A stretch of 64,000 nt of DNA, taken from assembly GCF_008710745.1 (NCBI RefSeq), contig NZ_VYSA01000004.1, positions 62,001-126,000 on the forward strand. Reading direction: 5' to 3'. The DNA comes from Microbacterium rhizomatis (GTDB lineage Bacteria > Actinomycetota > Actinomycetes > Actinomycetales > Microbacteriaceae). Position 1 is the first letter of the stretch; each line of letters opens with the position of its first letter. Under the pieces are notes generated by a model. It was not told the origin of the DNA. It ran no database searches and saw nothing but the letters and a program-made list of their open reading frames with translations. Positions 26,606 to 34,266 of this stretch are shown piece after piece. Made by a program: the position numbers and the translations under genes.

Positions 26606-27433
26606 TCAATCCGCCCATCGAGGATCGCGTTTCTCCGCGAACGCCTGCATCCCTTCGCGGCCCTCGTCGCTCGGGAAGGTGGCGGCCGTGATTGATGAGC
26701 TCACTGCCCAATCGGTGTGCGCACGCCAGTCCTCACCCCACACCGATCCGTCCGTGGCCGCCTGATGCACCGCCCGCTTGGCGGCTCTGACCGCTCTGGG
26801 CGCATTGGAGCTCACCAGGTTGGCCATCGACATGGCAGCGTCCAGCACATCCGTCGGCGGCACGACGCGGTTGACCAGCCCCCACTCGAGCGCCTGCGTT
26901 GCGGTGATAGGAGTGCCTGTGAGCACCAGCTCCAGCGCGCGGCGCATCCCGATGAGGTGATGCAGCCGCACCGCGCCGCCTGCTGCAGCGAACAATCCCC
27001 AGCGCACCTCAGGAAGCCCGAACACCGCGGCGTCCGATGCCACCACCAGGTCGCACGCCAGCGTGATTTCCAGCCCACCGCCCAGCGCTGCGCCGTTGAC
27101 TGCTGCGACGAGTGGCTTGTCGCACCATTGGCGTACGACCCCTGCCAGGTCCCATTCGGGATGCTCCGGAGAGTGCACAGACTGGGCGATCAGCCCCTTC
27201 GACAGGGCTTTGAGGTCCGCCCCCGACGAGAAGACGCTCCCTTGTCCGGTGATGACTATCGCGCGAACTGCTGGGTCGCCCGCCGCCTGCGCCAGAGCTT
27301 CGCCCAGCGCTGTTGACAAGCCCGAATCGATGGCATTCCGCGCATGCATGCGATTTAACGTGAGCACGGCAACGTGTCCACGTACTTCCGTGAGCACGAG
27401 CGTGGAGTGGTCCGCATCGGCGGGGTGAGTCAT
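26606..27433 (-). CDS. enoyl-CoA hydratase/isomerase
   Basis: Crotonase-fold protein of 275 residues. The oxyanion-hole segments are SSGADLKALSKG near 68 and AAVNGAALGGGLEI near 112; the catalytic region reads FGLPEVRWGLFAAAGGAVRL, where the first Glu is kept and the second catalytic position is not the usual Glu, so isomerase or hydratase activity cannot be separated. It would hydrate the 2-enoyl-CoA made by the dehydrogenase in the same operon. AGAGGAG precedes the ATG. An operator of the TNARCGNNCGYTNA family lies 26 bases upstream, so this is the first gene of the leftward operon. Confidence 0.9.
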   Translation of the reverse strand: MTHPADADHSTLVLTEVRGHVAVLTLNRMHARNAIDSGLSTALGEALAQAAGDPAVRAIVITGQGSVFSSGADLKALSKGLIAQSVHSPEHPEWDLAGVVRQWCDKPLVAAVNGAALGGGLEITLACDLVVASDAAVFGLPEVRWGLFAAAGGAVRLHHLIGMRRALELVLTGTPITATQALEWGLVNRVVPPTDVLDAAMSMANLVSSNAPRAVRAAKRAVHQAATDGSVWGEDWRAHTDWAVSSSITAATFPSDEGREGMQAFAEKRDPRWAD

Positions 27434-27458
27434 CGCGGCTCCTCTGCGAGCTACTTAC

Positions 27459-27472
27459 TTATCGCTCGCTAA
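27459..27472. promoter_or_regulatory. operator of the TNARCGNNCGYTNA family (site A)
   Basis: TTATCGCTCGCTAA matches 13 of 14 positions. It lies 26 bases upstream of the enoyl-CoA hydratase start, in the gap shared with the divergent TetR gene. Confidence 0.6.
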
Positions 27473-27541
27473 TCTAGCTGAGGCGGTGGCGCTGGGCAAG
27501 CGCGAAGGGGTTCGCTAGGGTGATTGCGGAGTCGCTTCCAC

Positions 27542-27559
27542 TGAGCGAGCGTTTGCTAA
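27542..27559. promoter_or_regulatory. overlapping double operator upstream of TetR (site B)
   Basis: TGAGCGAGCGTTTGCTAA contains two overlapping 13/14 matches to the palindrome, offset by 4 bases (27542-27555 and 27546-27559). It is 47 bases upstream of the TetR ATG and suggests autoregulation. Confidence 0.6.
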
Positions 27560-27605
27560 GCCCGACCGGTCGCTCGCGCCGACTCGCCACACACTTGAGG
27601 ACCAC

Positions 27606-28205
27606 ATGAGCTGGCAACACTTTCCCGAGCAACACCTGCCGGACATCCTCGACTCCGCGCTAGCCGAGTTCGTGGCCCACGGCTACGACGCGACGTCTGT
27701 GCGCACGATCGCTAAACGCGTGGGCGTGACAGTGCCCGCCCTGTACTACCACTACGAGAACAAGCAGGCCATTCTTACCGCGCTGCTCACTCGAGCGATG
27801 GACATCCTCGAGGCTCACGTCTACGACGCGGTCGCGGACACTCCGAACGTCCCCAACGAACGCTTCGCAGTTGTGGTGGAAGCCATCGTTCTCTACATCA
27901 CGAACCACCGGGATCTGGCGTTCCTTGACCGTGAGATTCGCAGCCTGACGCCTGAGAATCATCGCCAATACGCGGACCGTCGAGATCGGATCGAAGCCCT
28001 ATTGACGCGCAGCGTTCTGGCGGGCTGTGAGACCGGTCAGTTCCACACGTCCCTCCCTCGGGAGGCGAGCAGAGCGATTCTGAGCATGTGCCTCGGCGTG
28101 GCGACGTGGTACAGCGCGAACGGCCCGCTCACGCCGGCCGAGGTTGCACAACGCTACGTCACGATCGCTTTGGACGCGGTGCGATATGTCGACGAACGAG
28201 CCTGA
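27606..28205 (+). CDS. TetR family transcriptional regulator
   Basis: TetR repressor of 199 residues. The helix-turn-helix is at about residues 25-47 (TSVRTIAKRVGVTVPALYYHYENK), a form close to the KstR2-like actinobacterial regulators with the YYHYENKQ motif. The C-terminal half matches the TetR_C ligand domain used by acyl-CoA-responsive members (AVVVEAIVLYITNHRDLAFLDREIRSL). It is divergent from the beta-oxidation operon 27433 to 20502 and separated from it by sites A and B. Six sites of one palindrome between 27.4 and 33.5 kb make it the likely controller of this whole region. A CoA thioester is the probable ligand by analogy. Confidence 0.92.
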   Translation: MSWQHFPEQHLPDILDSALAEFVAHGYDATSVRTIAKRVGVTVPALYYHYENKQAILTALLTRAMDILEAHVYDAVADTPNVPNERFAVVVEAIVLYITNHRDLAFLDREIRSLTPENHRQYADRRDRIEALLTRSVLAGCETGQFHTSLPREASRAILSMCLGVATWYSANGPLTPAEVAQRYVTIALDAVRYVDERA

Positions 28206-28255
28206 GGCCGCTGACCTCCCCGCGGCCGGGCGGATTGGAGAGCCGGCGCTCGTGA

Positions 28256-28789
28256 TCAGTCCAGTCTCATGAACGCCTTGTCCACGTTCGCGACTCCATC
28301 GGCGCTCAACACGGTCCCCACGTTCCGGGTGCCCGCCTCGTTGAGTCGGCGCATCATGACGTACTGCGCAGTCCCATCAGGGTTGCGGGTGATCCGGTAC
28401 TGCGTTCGGGGATCCACATACACCTGTTTGATCCATGCGATCGGCTCCCCCAGTCGCATGCCCTGCTTGAGGGTCGCATTGGGACCCAGTCGAGGATCGT
28501 TCGGGTCCCCATCCACCTGTACCAGCCGGTAGGGCACCCAGCGAGCCGCCCCGAACGTGCACTCATACGCCATATGCACGCTGAGGTCGTCACCGATGTC
28601 TACGCGGATGCGGTAGATCTGCAGATCCCCTTCGTGCCGAATGTTGAGCTCCTGTCCTTTGAGGAGCTCGGGCACCCATTCCTGCGTCGCCTCGTCCCAG
28701 ACCGTCGACTCGTCGAGCACCATCCCCCACCGACCGTCGAATCCGCTGGGGTCGAAGTCGTCCAGCTCGTACACCTGCGTGAAGGTCAT
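28256..28789 (-). CDS. conserved hypothetical protein, unrecognised
   Basis: Protein of 177 residues with no motif I can name. It is soluble, acidic, rich in Trp and aromatic residues, and alternates strand-like segments (DLQIYRIRVDIGDDLSVHMAYEC, RWVPYRLVQVDG, QVYVDPRTQYRITRNPDGTAQYVMMRRL), which suggests a small beta-barrel of lipocalin or DUF-type. It has its own operator (28956-28969) of the TetR regulon and so belongs to the catabolic programme. AAGGGCGGCAAGG precedes the ATG. A binding or isomerase role for a hydrophobic intermediate is possible but not shown. Confidence 0.75.
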   Translation of the reverse strand: MTFTQVYELDDFDPSGFDGRWGMVLDESTVWDEATQEWVPELLKGQELNIRHEGDLQIYRIRVDIGDDLSVHMAYECTFGAARWVPYRLVQVDGDPNDPRLGPNATLKQGMRLGEPIAWIKQVYVDPRTQYRITRNPDGTAQYVMMRRLNEAGTRNVGTVLSADGVANVDKAFMRLD

Positions 28790-28955
28790 CCTTGCCGCCC
28801 TTTCATCGTCATTGATTGCATCTGCGGGGCTGATGGAAAAGCAGCCACCGAAATCGGTTCAAGATGAGGAGGATCCGTATTGCCGCCACGGGGCGGAAAG
28901 GCCACCGCCAAGGGGTGGAGGTCTCCCCCGATCAGTCCGTGCGGAGCACATACGT

Positions 28956-28969
28956 TGAACGATCGCTCA
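28956..28969. promoter_or_regulatory. operator TGAACGATCGCTCA (site C)
   Basis: Full 14/14 match to TNARCGNNCGYTNA. It is in the 307-base gap between the unknown gene at 28256-28789 and the alcohol dehydrogenase. The rest of the gap holds no gene that I can see. Confidence 0.65.
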
Positions 28970-29072
28970 CTACGTTCCTAACCGATCTCTCCTTCGACTG
29001 CAACGACGTTCTAGATACTGGCAGGAACAAACCGCCACCCCTAGGCGTCTTGACCCAAGTCGGGTAGGTTAT

Positions 29073-29086
29073 TGAACGCTCACTAA
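29073..29086. promoter_or_regulatory. operator TGAACGCTCACTAA (site D)
   Basis: 13/14 match to the same palindrome. It ends ten bases before the alcohol dehydrogenase ATG and abuts its ribosome site AAGGAAGG, so a bound repressor would block initiation directly. Confidence 0.6.
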
Positions 29087-29096
29087 GGAAGGGTCC

Positions 29097-30137
29097 ATGG
29101 TGTCAAAAGATCTCGCGTACATCATCGCCGGAAAACAGCAACTATCGTCGGTGACCGCCTCGCCCCCCGCTCACCCGTTGCCGGGACACGTAGTGGTGGA
29201 GATCCGATACACCGGCATCTGCGGTTCTGACATCGAGGCGTACCAGCTGGGTTTCGATTATCACCCCACTTTGGCAGGACATGAGTGGACGGGTGTGATC
29301 AGCGCAATCGGCGAGGGCGTCGAGGGTCTCGCCGTGGGAGACCGGGTCGCGCGGACCTGCCAGCCGCCCTGCGGAACCTGCAAAATGTGCCGGCACGGCC
29401 AATACGAACTGTGCCTCAACCGCTCGCTCTCCACGCGTCCCACCGCGCCCGCGCATGGCGGATACGCCAAGTACATTCCCGTGCCCGCCGCCTCCGTGAC
29501 GCCGCTGCCGGATACCGTGTCGTTCGAAGCTGGCGCGATCGTCGAGCCGGCCACCGTCGCCGTGCACGCCGTCCTGCGCGCTACGCCGCGTCTGGGCGAT
29601 ACCGCCGTCGTTTTTGGTGGCGGTATCGTCGGCCTGACGGCGCTGCAACTGGCCAAGCGCGCTGGAGCTCTCAACGTGATCCTCGTCGATCCCACCGAGG
29701 AACGCCGACAGCTAGGGGCGACCCTTGGCGCGGATCACACCTTCGCTCCCGACGACCCAGGTCTTGTTGCGACGGTGGAAGCGCTAACCGATCAGCGCGG
29801 GGCAGACATCGTCTACGAATGCGCCGGCCGCAAGGCTGCCATTGAACTGGGTACGACGCTTCTTCGCCCCGGCGGCCAGCTCATGCTGGTCGGGACCCCG
29901 TTCACGTCGATCGAGCTATTTCCAGCCGCGTGGCTGGGCAAGCAGATTGATGTGCGCACCTCCCTCGCTCACACCCGAGAAGAGTTCGAGCTGACGGTAG
30001 AGCTCCTGTCGCGCGGGTGGATTCAAACGGACACACTCACGTTCGAGGTGCGCGGTCTGTCCGAGATCGAAGCGGTCTTCGCTGATCTCCAGAAGGGCGC
30101 ACCAGCGGTCAAGACGCTGATCGATCCGACGCGCTGA
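29097..30137 (+). CDS. zinc-dependent alcohol dehydrogenase (MDR family)
   Basis: Medium-chain dehydrogenase of 346 residues. Catalytic zinc ligands are in YTGICGSDIEAY near residue 42 and GHEWTG near 62; structural zinc Cys residues are in CQPPCGTCKMCRHGQYELC (about 89-107). The NAD fold is at VVFGGGIVGLTALQLAK near 172. It belongs to the sorbitol/threonine dehydrogenase branch and would oxidise a secondary or primary alcohol made by the P450 nearby. AAGGAAGG lies upstream of the ATG. It is divergent from the unknown gene and convergent with the ferredoxin, with a strong terminator after its stop. Confidence 0.9.
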   Translation: MVSKDLAYIIAGKQQLSSVTASPPAHPLPGHVVVEIRYTGICGSDIEAYQLGFDYHPTLAGHEWTGVISAIGEGVEGLAVGDRVARTCQPPCGTCKMCRHGQYELCLNRSLSTRPTAPAHGGYAKYIPVPAASVTPLPDTVSFEAGAIVEPATVAVHAVLRATPRLGDTAVVFGGGIVGLTALQLAKRAGALNVILVDPTEERRQLGATLGADHTFAPDDPGLVATVEALTDQRGADIVYECAGRKAAIELGTTLLRPGGQLMLVGTPFTSIELFPAAWLGKQIDVRTSLAHTREEFELTVELLSRGWIQTDTLTFEVRGLSEIEAVFADLQKGAPAVKTLIDPTR

Positions 30138-30146
30138 TCACCTGAT

Positions 30147-30180
30147 GGGCGGCTCGCCGAGAGTTCCCGGCGAGCCGCCC
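30147..30180. terminator. bidirectional terminator hairpin
   Basis: Perfect 13-bp stem, arms GGGCGGCTCGCCG (30147-30159) and CGGCGAGCCGCCC (30168-30180), loop of 8. It separates the convergent alcohol dehydrogenase and ferredoxin genes. Confidence 0.8.
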
Positions 30181-30193
30181 GCCCACGTCCGCG

Positions 30194-30394
30194 CTAATCC
30201 TCGGTGATCGTGATGACCTTCGCCGGGCAGATCGCCGCCCCGGCACGAGCTTGGCGCTGCAGTTCCGGATCTTCTGGTGCGTAGTCCATCACCACGACGA
30301 TCCCGTCTTCGTCGCGCTGGTCATAGATGTCCGCGCCGGTCATGACGCAGTTGCCCGCGGCAATGCACCGGCTCTCATCGATCTGGATCTTCAC
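30194..30394 (-). CDS. [3Fe-4S] ferredoxin for cytochrome P450
   Basis: Small ferredoxin of 66 residues that passes electrons to the P450 at 31617-32825. Cysteines are at 10, 16 and 56 (CIAAGNC and CP), and position 13, normally the second Cys of a [4Fe-4S] site, is Ala. Three cysteines with this spacing indicate a [3Fe-4S] cluster, as is usual for actinobacterial P450 partners. The GTG start overlaps the TGA of the reductase by 4 bases (GTGA), so reductase and ferredoxin are co-translated. A terminator follows within 50 bases. Confidence 0.92.
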   Translation of the reverse strand: MKIQIDESRCIAAGNCVMTGADIYDQRDEDGIVVVMDYAPEDPELQRQARAGAAICPAKVITITED

Positions 30395-31620
30395 TGCACC
30401 ACTCCTTTTGTCAATGTCTGCTCAAGAGACCGTTCGAACGAGTCGTTCAGGTCCCGCCGATGCTGGGCGAGTTGCGGGCCGAATCCTCGGGAAAAGAAGC
30501 CAGTCAACGCGCCGTCCCGCCGCCCGACGAGACCCCACTTGCCGTCCTCGAGAGCGCCCCACGAGAACTCGAATGCATCCTCCATCGCGACCAGTCCGAA
30601 CGACTGCAGCTTGAAGTCGTACTGATCGGTCCAAAAGAACGGCACCGGCGCGTACGGCTTTGTGGAACCCGTGAGTGTACGCGCGAGATGGTCGGCGCCT
30701 TCGGTCGCGTTGGAGCGTGTCTCCATCCGCATTCGCCGCTGATACACAGGGTGGTACCCATTGGCGATGTCCCCCACGGCGTACACGTCCTCAGCAGCCC
30801 GCTGGAACTGGTCCACGACCACCCCATTGTCCAGCTCGAGCCCGCTGCCCTCCAGCCATCCGACGTTGGGCGCTGCGCCAACAGAGACAAGCACGACGTC
30901 GACGGGGACGAGTGACCCGTCGGAGAGGTGCAGCGCTGCAACCGATGGGCCGTCGACGACGACGTCTGTGCAGACCGCGTTGAGATGCAGCTTGACTCCG
31001 TGATCGCGGTGCTGCTGCAGAAGCCACTCGGAAAGCACAGGGGTGATCCGATTCGCAAGCGGCTGGGCCGTCGGCTCGACCACGGTGACATCGACGCCCA
31101 GACGGACGGCACTGGAGGCCACTTCAAGACCGATAAGTCCGCCGCCGACGATGCCCAGCCGAGCGCCCGCACCCAGCCGCCGCTGCAGTTCGACGCCGTC
31201 GTCCCAGGTTCGCAAAGTGATTACGTTGTCGAACCCGTCGAACTGCGGAAGGGTGCGTGAGGACGCGCCCGTTGCGATAATCGCGGTCTCGTACTCGATC
31301 TGCTGACCGTCGGCGAGCACTATGCGTTTCCGTTCGATGTCCAGCGAGGACGCTGGAGCGCCGAGGATCAAATCGATCTGTGCTTCGGAGATTTCCTCCG
31401 CGGTGGCCAGAGCGATGTCCTCGGCAACGTGTGTCCCCCAGAGCACCCCCTTGGACAACGGTGGCCGGTCATAGGGGAGCGTGAGCTCGTCACCGATCAG
31501 AGTGATGGTTCCGGCGTATCCGTGGGCGCGGAGTCCGAGCGCTACGCCGATACCCGATGCGGACGCCCCCACAACGACGATTCCCCCCGGACGGGTCTCC
31601 TGGTTTGCAGTCAGCATCAT
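30391..31620 (-). CDS. NAD(P)H:ferredoxin reductase (FAD)
   Basis: Ferredoxin reductase of 409 residues of the putidaredoxin reductase type. FAD site IVVVGASASGIGVALGLR near residue 14, LPYDRPPLSK, second dinucleotide site LGIVGGGLIGLEVASSAVRLG near 150, and the FAD-binding VYAVGDIA near 275, followed by the reductase C-terminal domain with PFFWTDQYDFKLQ. The ATG at 31620 overlaps the P450 stop (ATGA); the longer open frame to 32163 is antisense shadow of the P450 and is discarded. It completes the electron chain NAD(P)H to FAD to [3Fe-4S] to heme. Confidence 0.92.
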   Translation of the reverse strand: MMLTANQETRPGGIVVVGASASGIGVALGLRAHGYAGTITLIGDELTLPYDRPPLSKGVLWGTHVAEDIALATAEEISEAQIDLILGAPASSLDIERKRIVLADGQQIEYETAIIATGASSRTLPQFDGFDNVITLRTWDDGVELQRRLGAGARLGIVGGGLIGLEVASSAVRLGVDVTVVEPTAQPLANRITPVLSEWLLQQHRDHGVKLHLNAVCTDVVVDGPSVAALHLSDGSLVPVDVVLVSVGAAPNVGWLEGSGLELDNGVVVDQFQRAAEDVYAVGDIANGYHPVYQRRMRMETRSNATEGADHLARTLTGSTKPYAPVPFFWTDQYDFKLQSFGLVAMEDAFEFSWGALEDGKWGLVGRRDGALTGFFSRGFGPQLAQHRRDLNDSFERSLEQTLTKGVVQ

Positions 31621-32825
31621 GCGCGCTCCCAACGGACCACAACTTCCGGCGCACCCTTGAGCAATCGCCGCTCCCGCCATCCCTCTGATGGCTGGACGTT
31701 CTCGAAACGCTCGTAGCGCTGCAGGACGGTCTTCAGGGCGAGGCTGATCTCCATCCGCGCCAGCTGTGCACCCGGGCATGCGTGTGGGCCATAACCGAAC
31801 GCCAGGTGCGGGTTGGGGTTCTCTCGATCCATGTCGAACGCGGTGGGATTGGGGAACGCGGCAGGGTCGAAGTGCGCTGCGAGCAGGTTCCCGCCGACAG
31901 CCTCCCCCTCCCTTATGTGCACGCCGCCCAGGTCTGTGTCCTCCGCCGCGACTCGGCCACGAGCCACACCAATGCCCACGCTGACGAGCCGGAACAGTTC
32001 CTCGAACGCACGCGGGAAGGACTCGGGCTCCTGGCGGAGGCGTTGGTACAGCTCCGGCTCGTAGGAAAGCCATTCGAGCATCCCGTTGAGCATCGCCCCC
32101 GTGGCGTCGTGCGCTGCAGCCAGAAGCGTCGTCCCCAGCGAGCGGAGCTCGTCTGCGGTCCACAACCCGTCGGCAGTGTCCTGGATCATGGCGCTCATGA
32201 GATCGTCGCCGGGATTGCGCACCTTCTCCTCGTAGAGCTCACTGAAGAACCTCGACTGAATCGTGTACGCCTCGATCACGTCCTCCATGGTCTTGGCGCG
32301 GGAGTCGACGATCAGGTAACAGGATTCGATGAAGTCGCGATCGGTGATCGTGGGGGTGCCGAGCATCGCGCACAGGACATGCAGGGGAACCAGGCGGGCG
32401 AAGATCGTCGTGATGTCCGCCGGGGCCCCCTGCGCCTCAAAGTCGTCCAAGCCTGCGTCAATGAACTCTTGCGTTCTCGCCCGCATCGCGTTCACCCGTT
32501 TGACAGTGAGGTGCTTCATCAGCACAGCTCGCTTGGCTTGATGCTTCGCCCCGTCGTATTGCAGGAACGACGGGTTGCCGGCGTTGCTCGCCTCAATCTG
32601 ACGGATACGTGGGTAATCCGACATGCTCATCATCTTCTCGATGCTGAACGTCGGGTCGTTGTAGAACTTTCGCGCGAGGTCGTACGTGGTGGTCATCCAC
32701 CCTTCCCCGCCGAAGGGGAAGTCGACGCGAACCACCTCACCCTGCTCACGCAAGACGTCGTAGTCCCGCTGGGTCTGCGCCCAGTTCACGAGGTTCTGCT
32801 GAGCTTGCAACTTGTAGGCAGACAT
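31617..32825 (-). CDS. cytochrome P450
   Basis: Soluble bacterial P450 of 402 residues. The oxygen-activating I-helix reads AAHDATG near 240, the K-helix has ELFRLV with the E-x-x-R pair, and the heme loop FGYGPHACPG places the thiolate Cys at 350. It hydroxylates a hydrophobic substrate of unknown identity. It is the first gene of a compact P450, reductase, ferredoxin operon with 4-base overlaps, so it has dedicated redox partners. The HtaA-domain gene lies 24 bases upstream in the same direction, and the two probably share the promoter with site E. Confidence 0.92.
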   Translation of the reverse strand: MSAYKLQAQQNLVNWAQTQRDYDVLREQGEVVRVDFPFGGEGWMTTTYDLARKFYNDPTFSIEKMMSMSDYPRIRQIEASNAGNPSFLQYDGAKHQAKRAVLMKHLTVKRVNAMRARTQEFIDAGLDDFEAQGAPADITTIFARLVPLHVLCAMLGTPTITDRDFIESCYLIVDSRAKTMEDVIEAYTIQSRFFSELYEEKVRNPGDDLMSAMIQDTADGLWTADELRSLGTTLLAAAHDATGAMLNGMLEWLSYEPELYQRLRQEPESFPRAFEELFRLVSVGIGVARGRVAAEDTDLGGVHIREGEAVGGNLLAAHFDPAAFPNPTAFDMDRENPNPHLAFGYGPHACPGAQLARMEISLALKTVLQRYERFENVQPSEGWRERRLLKGAPEVVVRWERA

Positions 32826-32849
32826 TGCACCTACCGCCCTTCTGGTCTG

Positions 32850-33347
32850 TTAGATCGGAGATCCGGGTACGCCGGATCGGAGAATCACATGCAAGTCGTC
32901 AAGTGCCGTGGCAAGGGGGTAGTTCCCGCCGAACAGCGCCACACCGGCCTCAGTGAGTCGTGGGCGGAGGGTGGCACCGTCGGGAGTGAGGCGAAGGACT
33001 TCCACGTCGGCGATCACCATCCGCTCGGCATCCCCCCCAGGATCGATCACACACAGCGAGCCCACGCTGGGTGTGATGTTCAAGGACGGCGCCAGCAGAG
33101 GAACGTCCAGCGCCCCGCCATGTCCGGAGAAGCGGATCGATTCCTGTGACCGCCACGTGAAGGTCGCACCCTCGAAAGTCGCCTCGCCCGGCAAGCCGTA
33201 AAGCCCAGACCCCAGGAGCCGCACACCGCCGGAAACATCACACGCCCCATCGGAGAGACCAGCGACGTACCGGCAGAAGGACTCCTTCACGCCCCATGAC
33301 AGGACGGCGAAAACGGCCGGCGCTTCAATCAACGGAGCGGAAATCAT
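32850..33347 (-). CDS. HtaA-domain protein without signal peptide
   Basis: Protein of 165 residues formed by a single HtaA domain: it opens with LSWGVKESFCRYVAGL, has the core FTWRSQESIRFSGHGGALDV and ends with strands around ADVEVLRL. HtaA domains bind heme at the surface of corynebacteria, where a conserved Tyr and a His about 50 residues later are important. Here Tyr in FCRYV and His in SGHGG are 49 residues apart. There is no signal peptide or anchor, so the product is cytoplasmic. ATG at 33347 (fourth codon of the longest frame) has AAGGG at the right distance. A second copy is at 34267-34737. Confidence 0.75.
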   Translation of the reverse strand: MISAPLIEAPAVFAVLSWGVKESFCRYVAGLSDGACDVSGGVRLLGSGLYGLPGEATFEGATFTWRSQESIRFSGHGGALDVPLLAPSLNITPSVGSLCVIDPGGDAERMVIADVEVLRLTPDGATLRPRLTEAGVALFGGNYPLATALDDLHVILRSGVPGSPI

Positions 33348-33366
33348 CGGAAGCACCCTTGCCTAC

Positions 33367-33380
33367 CTAGCGTTCGTTCA
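33367..33380. promoter_or_regulatory. operator CTAGCGTTCGTTCA (site E)
   Basis: 13/14 match to TNARCGNNCGYTNA, 20 bases upstream of the HtaA/P450 operon start. Confidence 0.6.
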
Positions 33381-33473
33381 GTCAAGCGTTTCACACCCGC
33401 GGCTAAGAGAACAAGCGCTGACGAAGAACCGGGCAGTGTGAGACGCACATTGGTATCCCTTGTGCCACTATCG

Positions 33474-33487
33474 TGAGCGAACGCTAA
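33474..33487. promoter_or_regulatory. operator TGAGCGAACGCTAA (site F)
   Basis: Full 14/14 match with the perfect inner palindrome AGCGAACGCT read as AGCG-AA-CGCT. It is 22 bases upstream of the divergent SDR ATG at 33509. Confidence 0.65.
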
Positions 33488-33508
33488 GTAACCCAGGAGG
33501 AAAGACCA

Positions 33509-34252
33509 ATGACGCTCAGCCGGAGTGCACTGATCACCGGAGCCTCGCGAGGCATCGGCGCTTCGATCGCCGACGTCCTCGCGGCGCGGGGATATCACCT
33601 CACCGTGTCGGCACGGACCCAGTCGGATGTTGACCGCGTCGCCGCACGCCTTGAGGATTCGTACGGGATCAGTGCGCACGGCGTTGCTGCTGACCTCAGT
33701 CAGCCGTCCGAGCTGGACCAGCTCGTCGCCGCGCACGCGGCGCGCTTCCCGCGAATGGACGCGCTGGTCCTCAATGCCGGCATGGGAAGCCTGGGGAGCA
33801 TCGAGAAGCTCGACTCCGAGCGAGTACAGCAGATCTTCCAGGTGAATTTCGGCTCCGCGGTGCAATTGTTCCAAGCCTCGCTGCCGTACTTGCGTGCCGC
33901 CGCAGACCTCTCCCCCGGGAGCGGAGCGCGCGTGATCGCGCTCGCCTCCATCCTTGGCGTGTATCCGCAACCCAAGCTTGGCGCCTACGCGGCGTCGAAA
34001 GCGGCTCTGCGCTCGCTGGTGGAGAGCATCAATCTCGAGCACAGCGAGTCGGGTATCGGTGCGACCGCAGTCTGCCCGGCGTATGTGGCGACGGATATGA
34101 CGGCGTGGCTGAAAGACACCGTGCACCCTGAAGCGATGATCCGCCCAGACGACATCGCCCACCTGGTGGGCGCGCTGGTCGCCCTGTCGCCGCGCGCGGT
34201 CGTGAACGAAATCGTCGTGTCGCGCGCCGGTACCGACGGCCGGATTGCCTGA
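33509..34252 (+). CDS. SDR family oxidoreductase
   Basis: SDR of 247 residues: ITGASRGIGASIADVLAARG at the N-terminus, VLNAGMGSLGS near 85, IALASILGVYPQPKLGAYAASKAAL with Ser, Tyr and Lys, and VCPAYVATDM after it. The C-terminus VVNEIVVSRAG lacks the common DGG motif. The start has a near-perfect AGGAGGAAAG. It is divergent from the HtaA/P450 operon, with operator sites E and F in the 161-base gap, so both directions are probably induced together. It stops 15 bases before the convergent second HtaA gene. Substrate unknown. Confidence 0.88.
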   Translation: MTLSRSALITGASRGIGASIADVLAARGYHLTVSARTQSDVDRVAARLEDSYGISAHGVAADLSQPSELDQLVAAHAARFPRMDALVLNAGMGSLGSIEKLDSERVQQIFQVNFGSAVQLFQASLPYLRAAADLSPGSGARVIALASILGVYPQPKLGAYAASKAALRSLVESINLEHSESGIGATAVCPAYVATDMTAWLKDTVHPEAMIRPDDIAHLVGALVALSPRAVVNEIVVSRAGTDGRIA

Positions 34253-34266
34253 GGCCCCTGACCTCG

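Noticed and set aside
31621..32163. N-terminal extension of the ferredoxin reductase frame
   Set aside because: It is Arg/Gly/Ala-rich sequence read in another frame over the P450; the reductase starts at ATG 31620 with the standard FAD motif.
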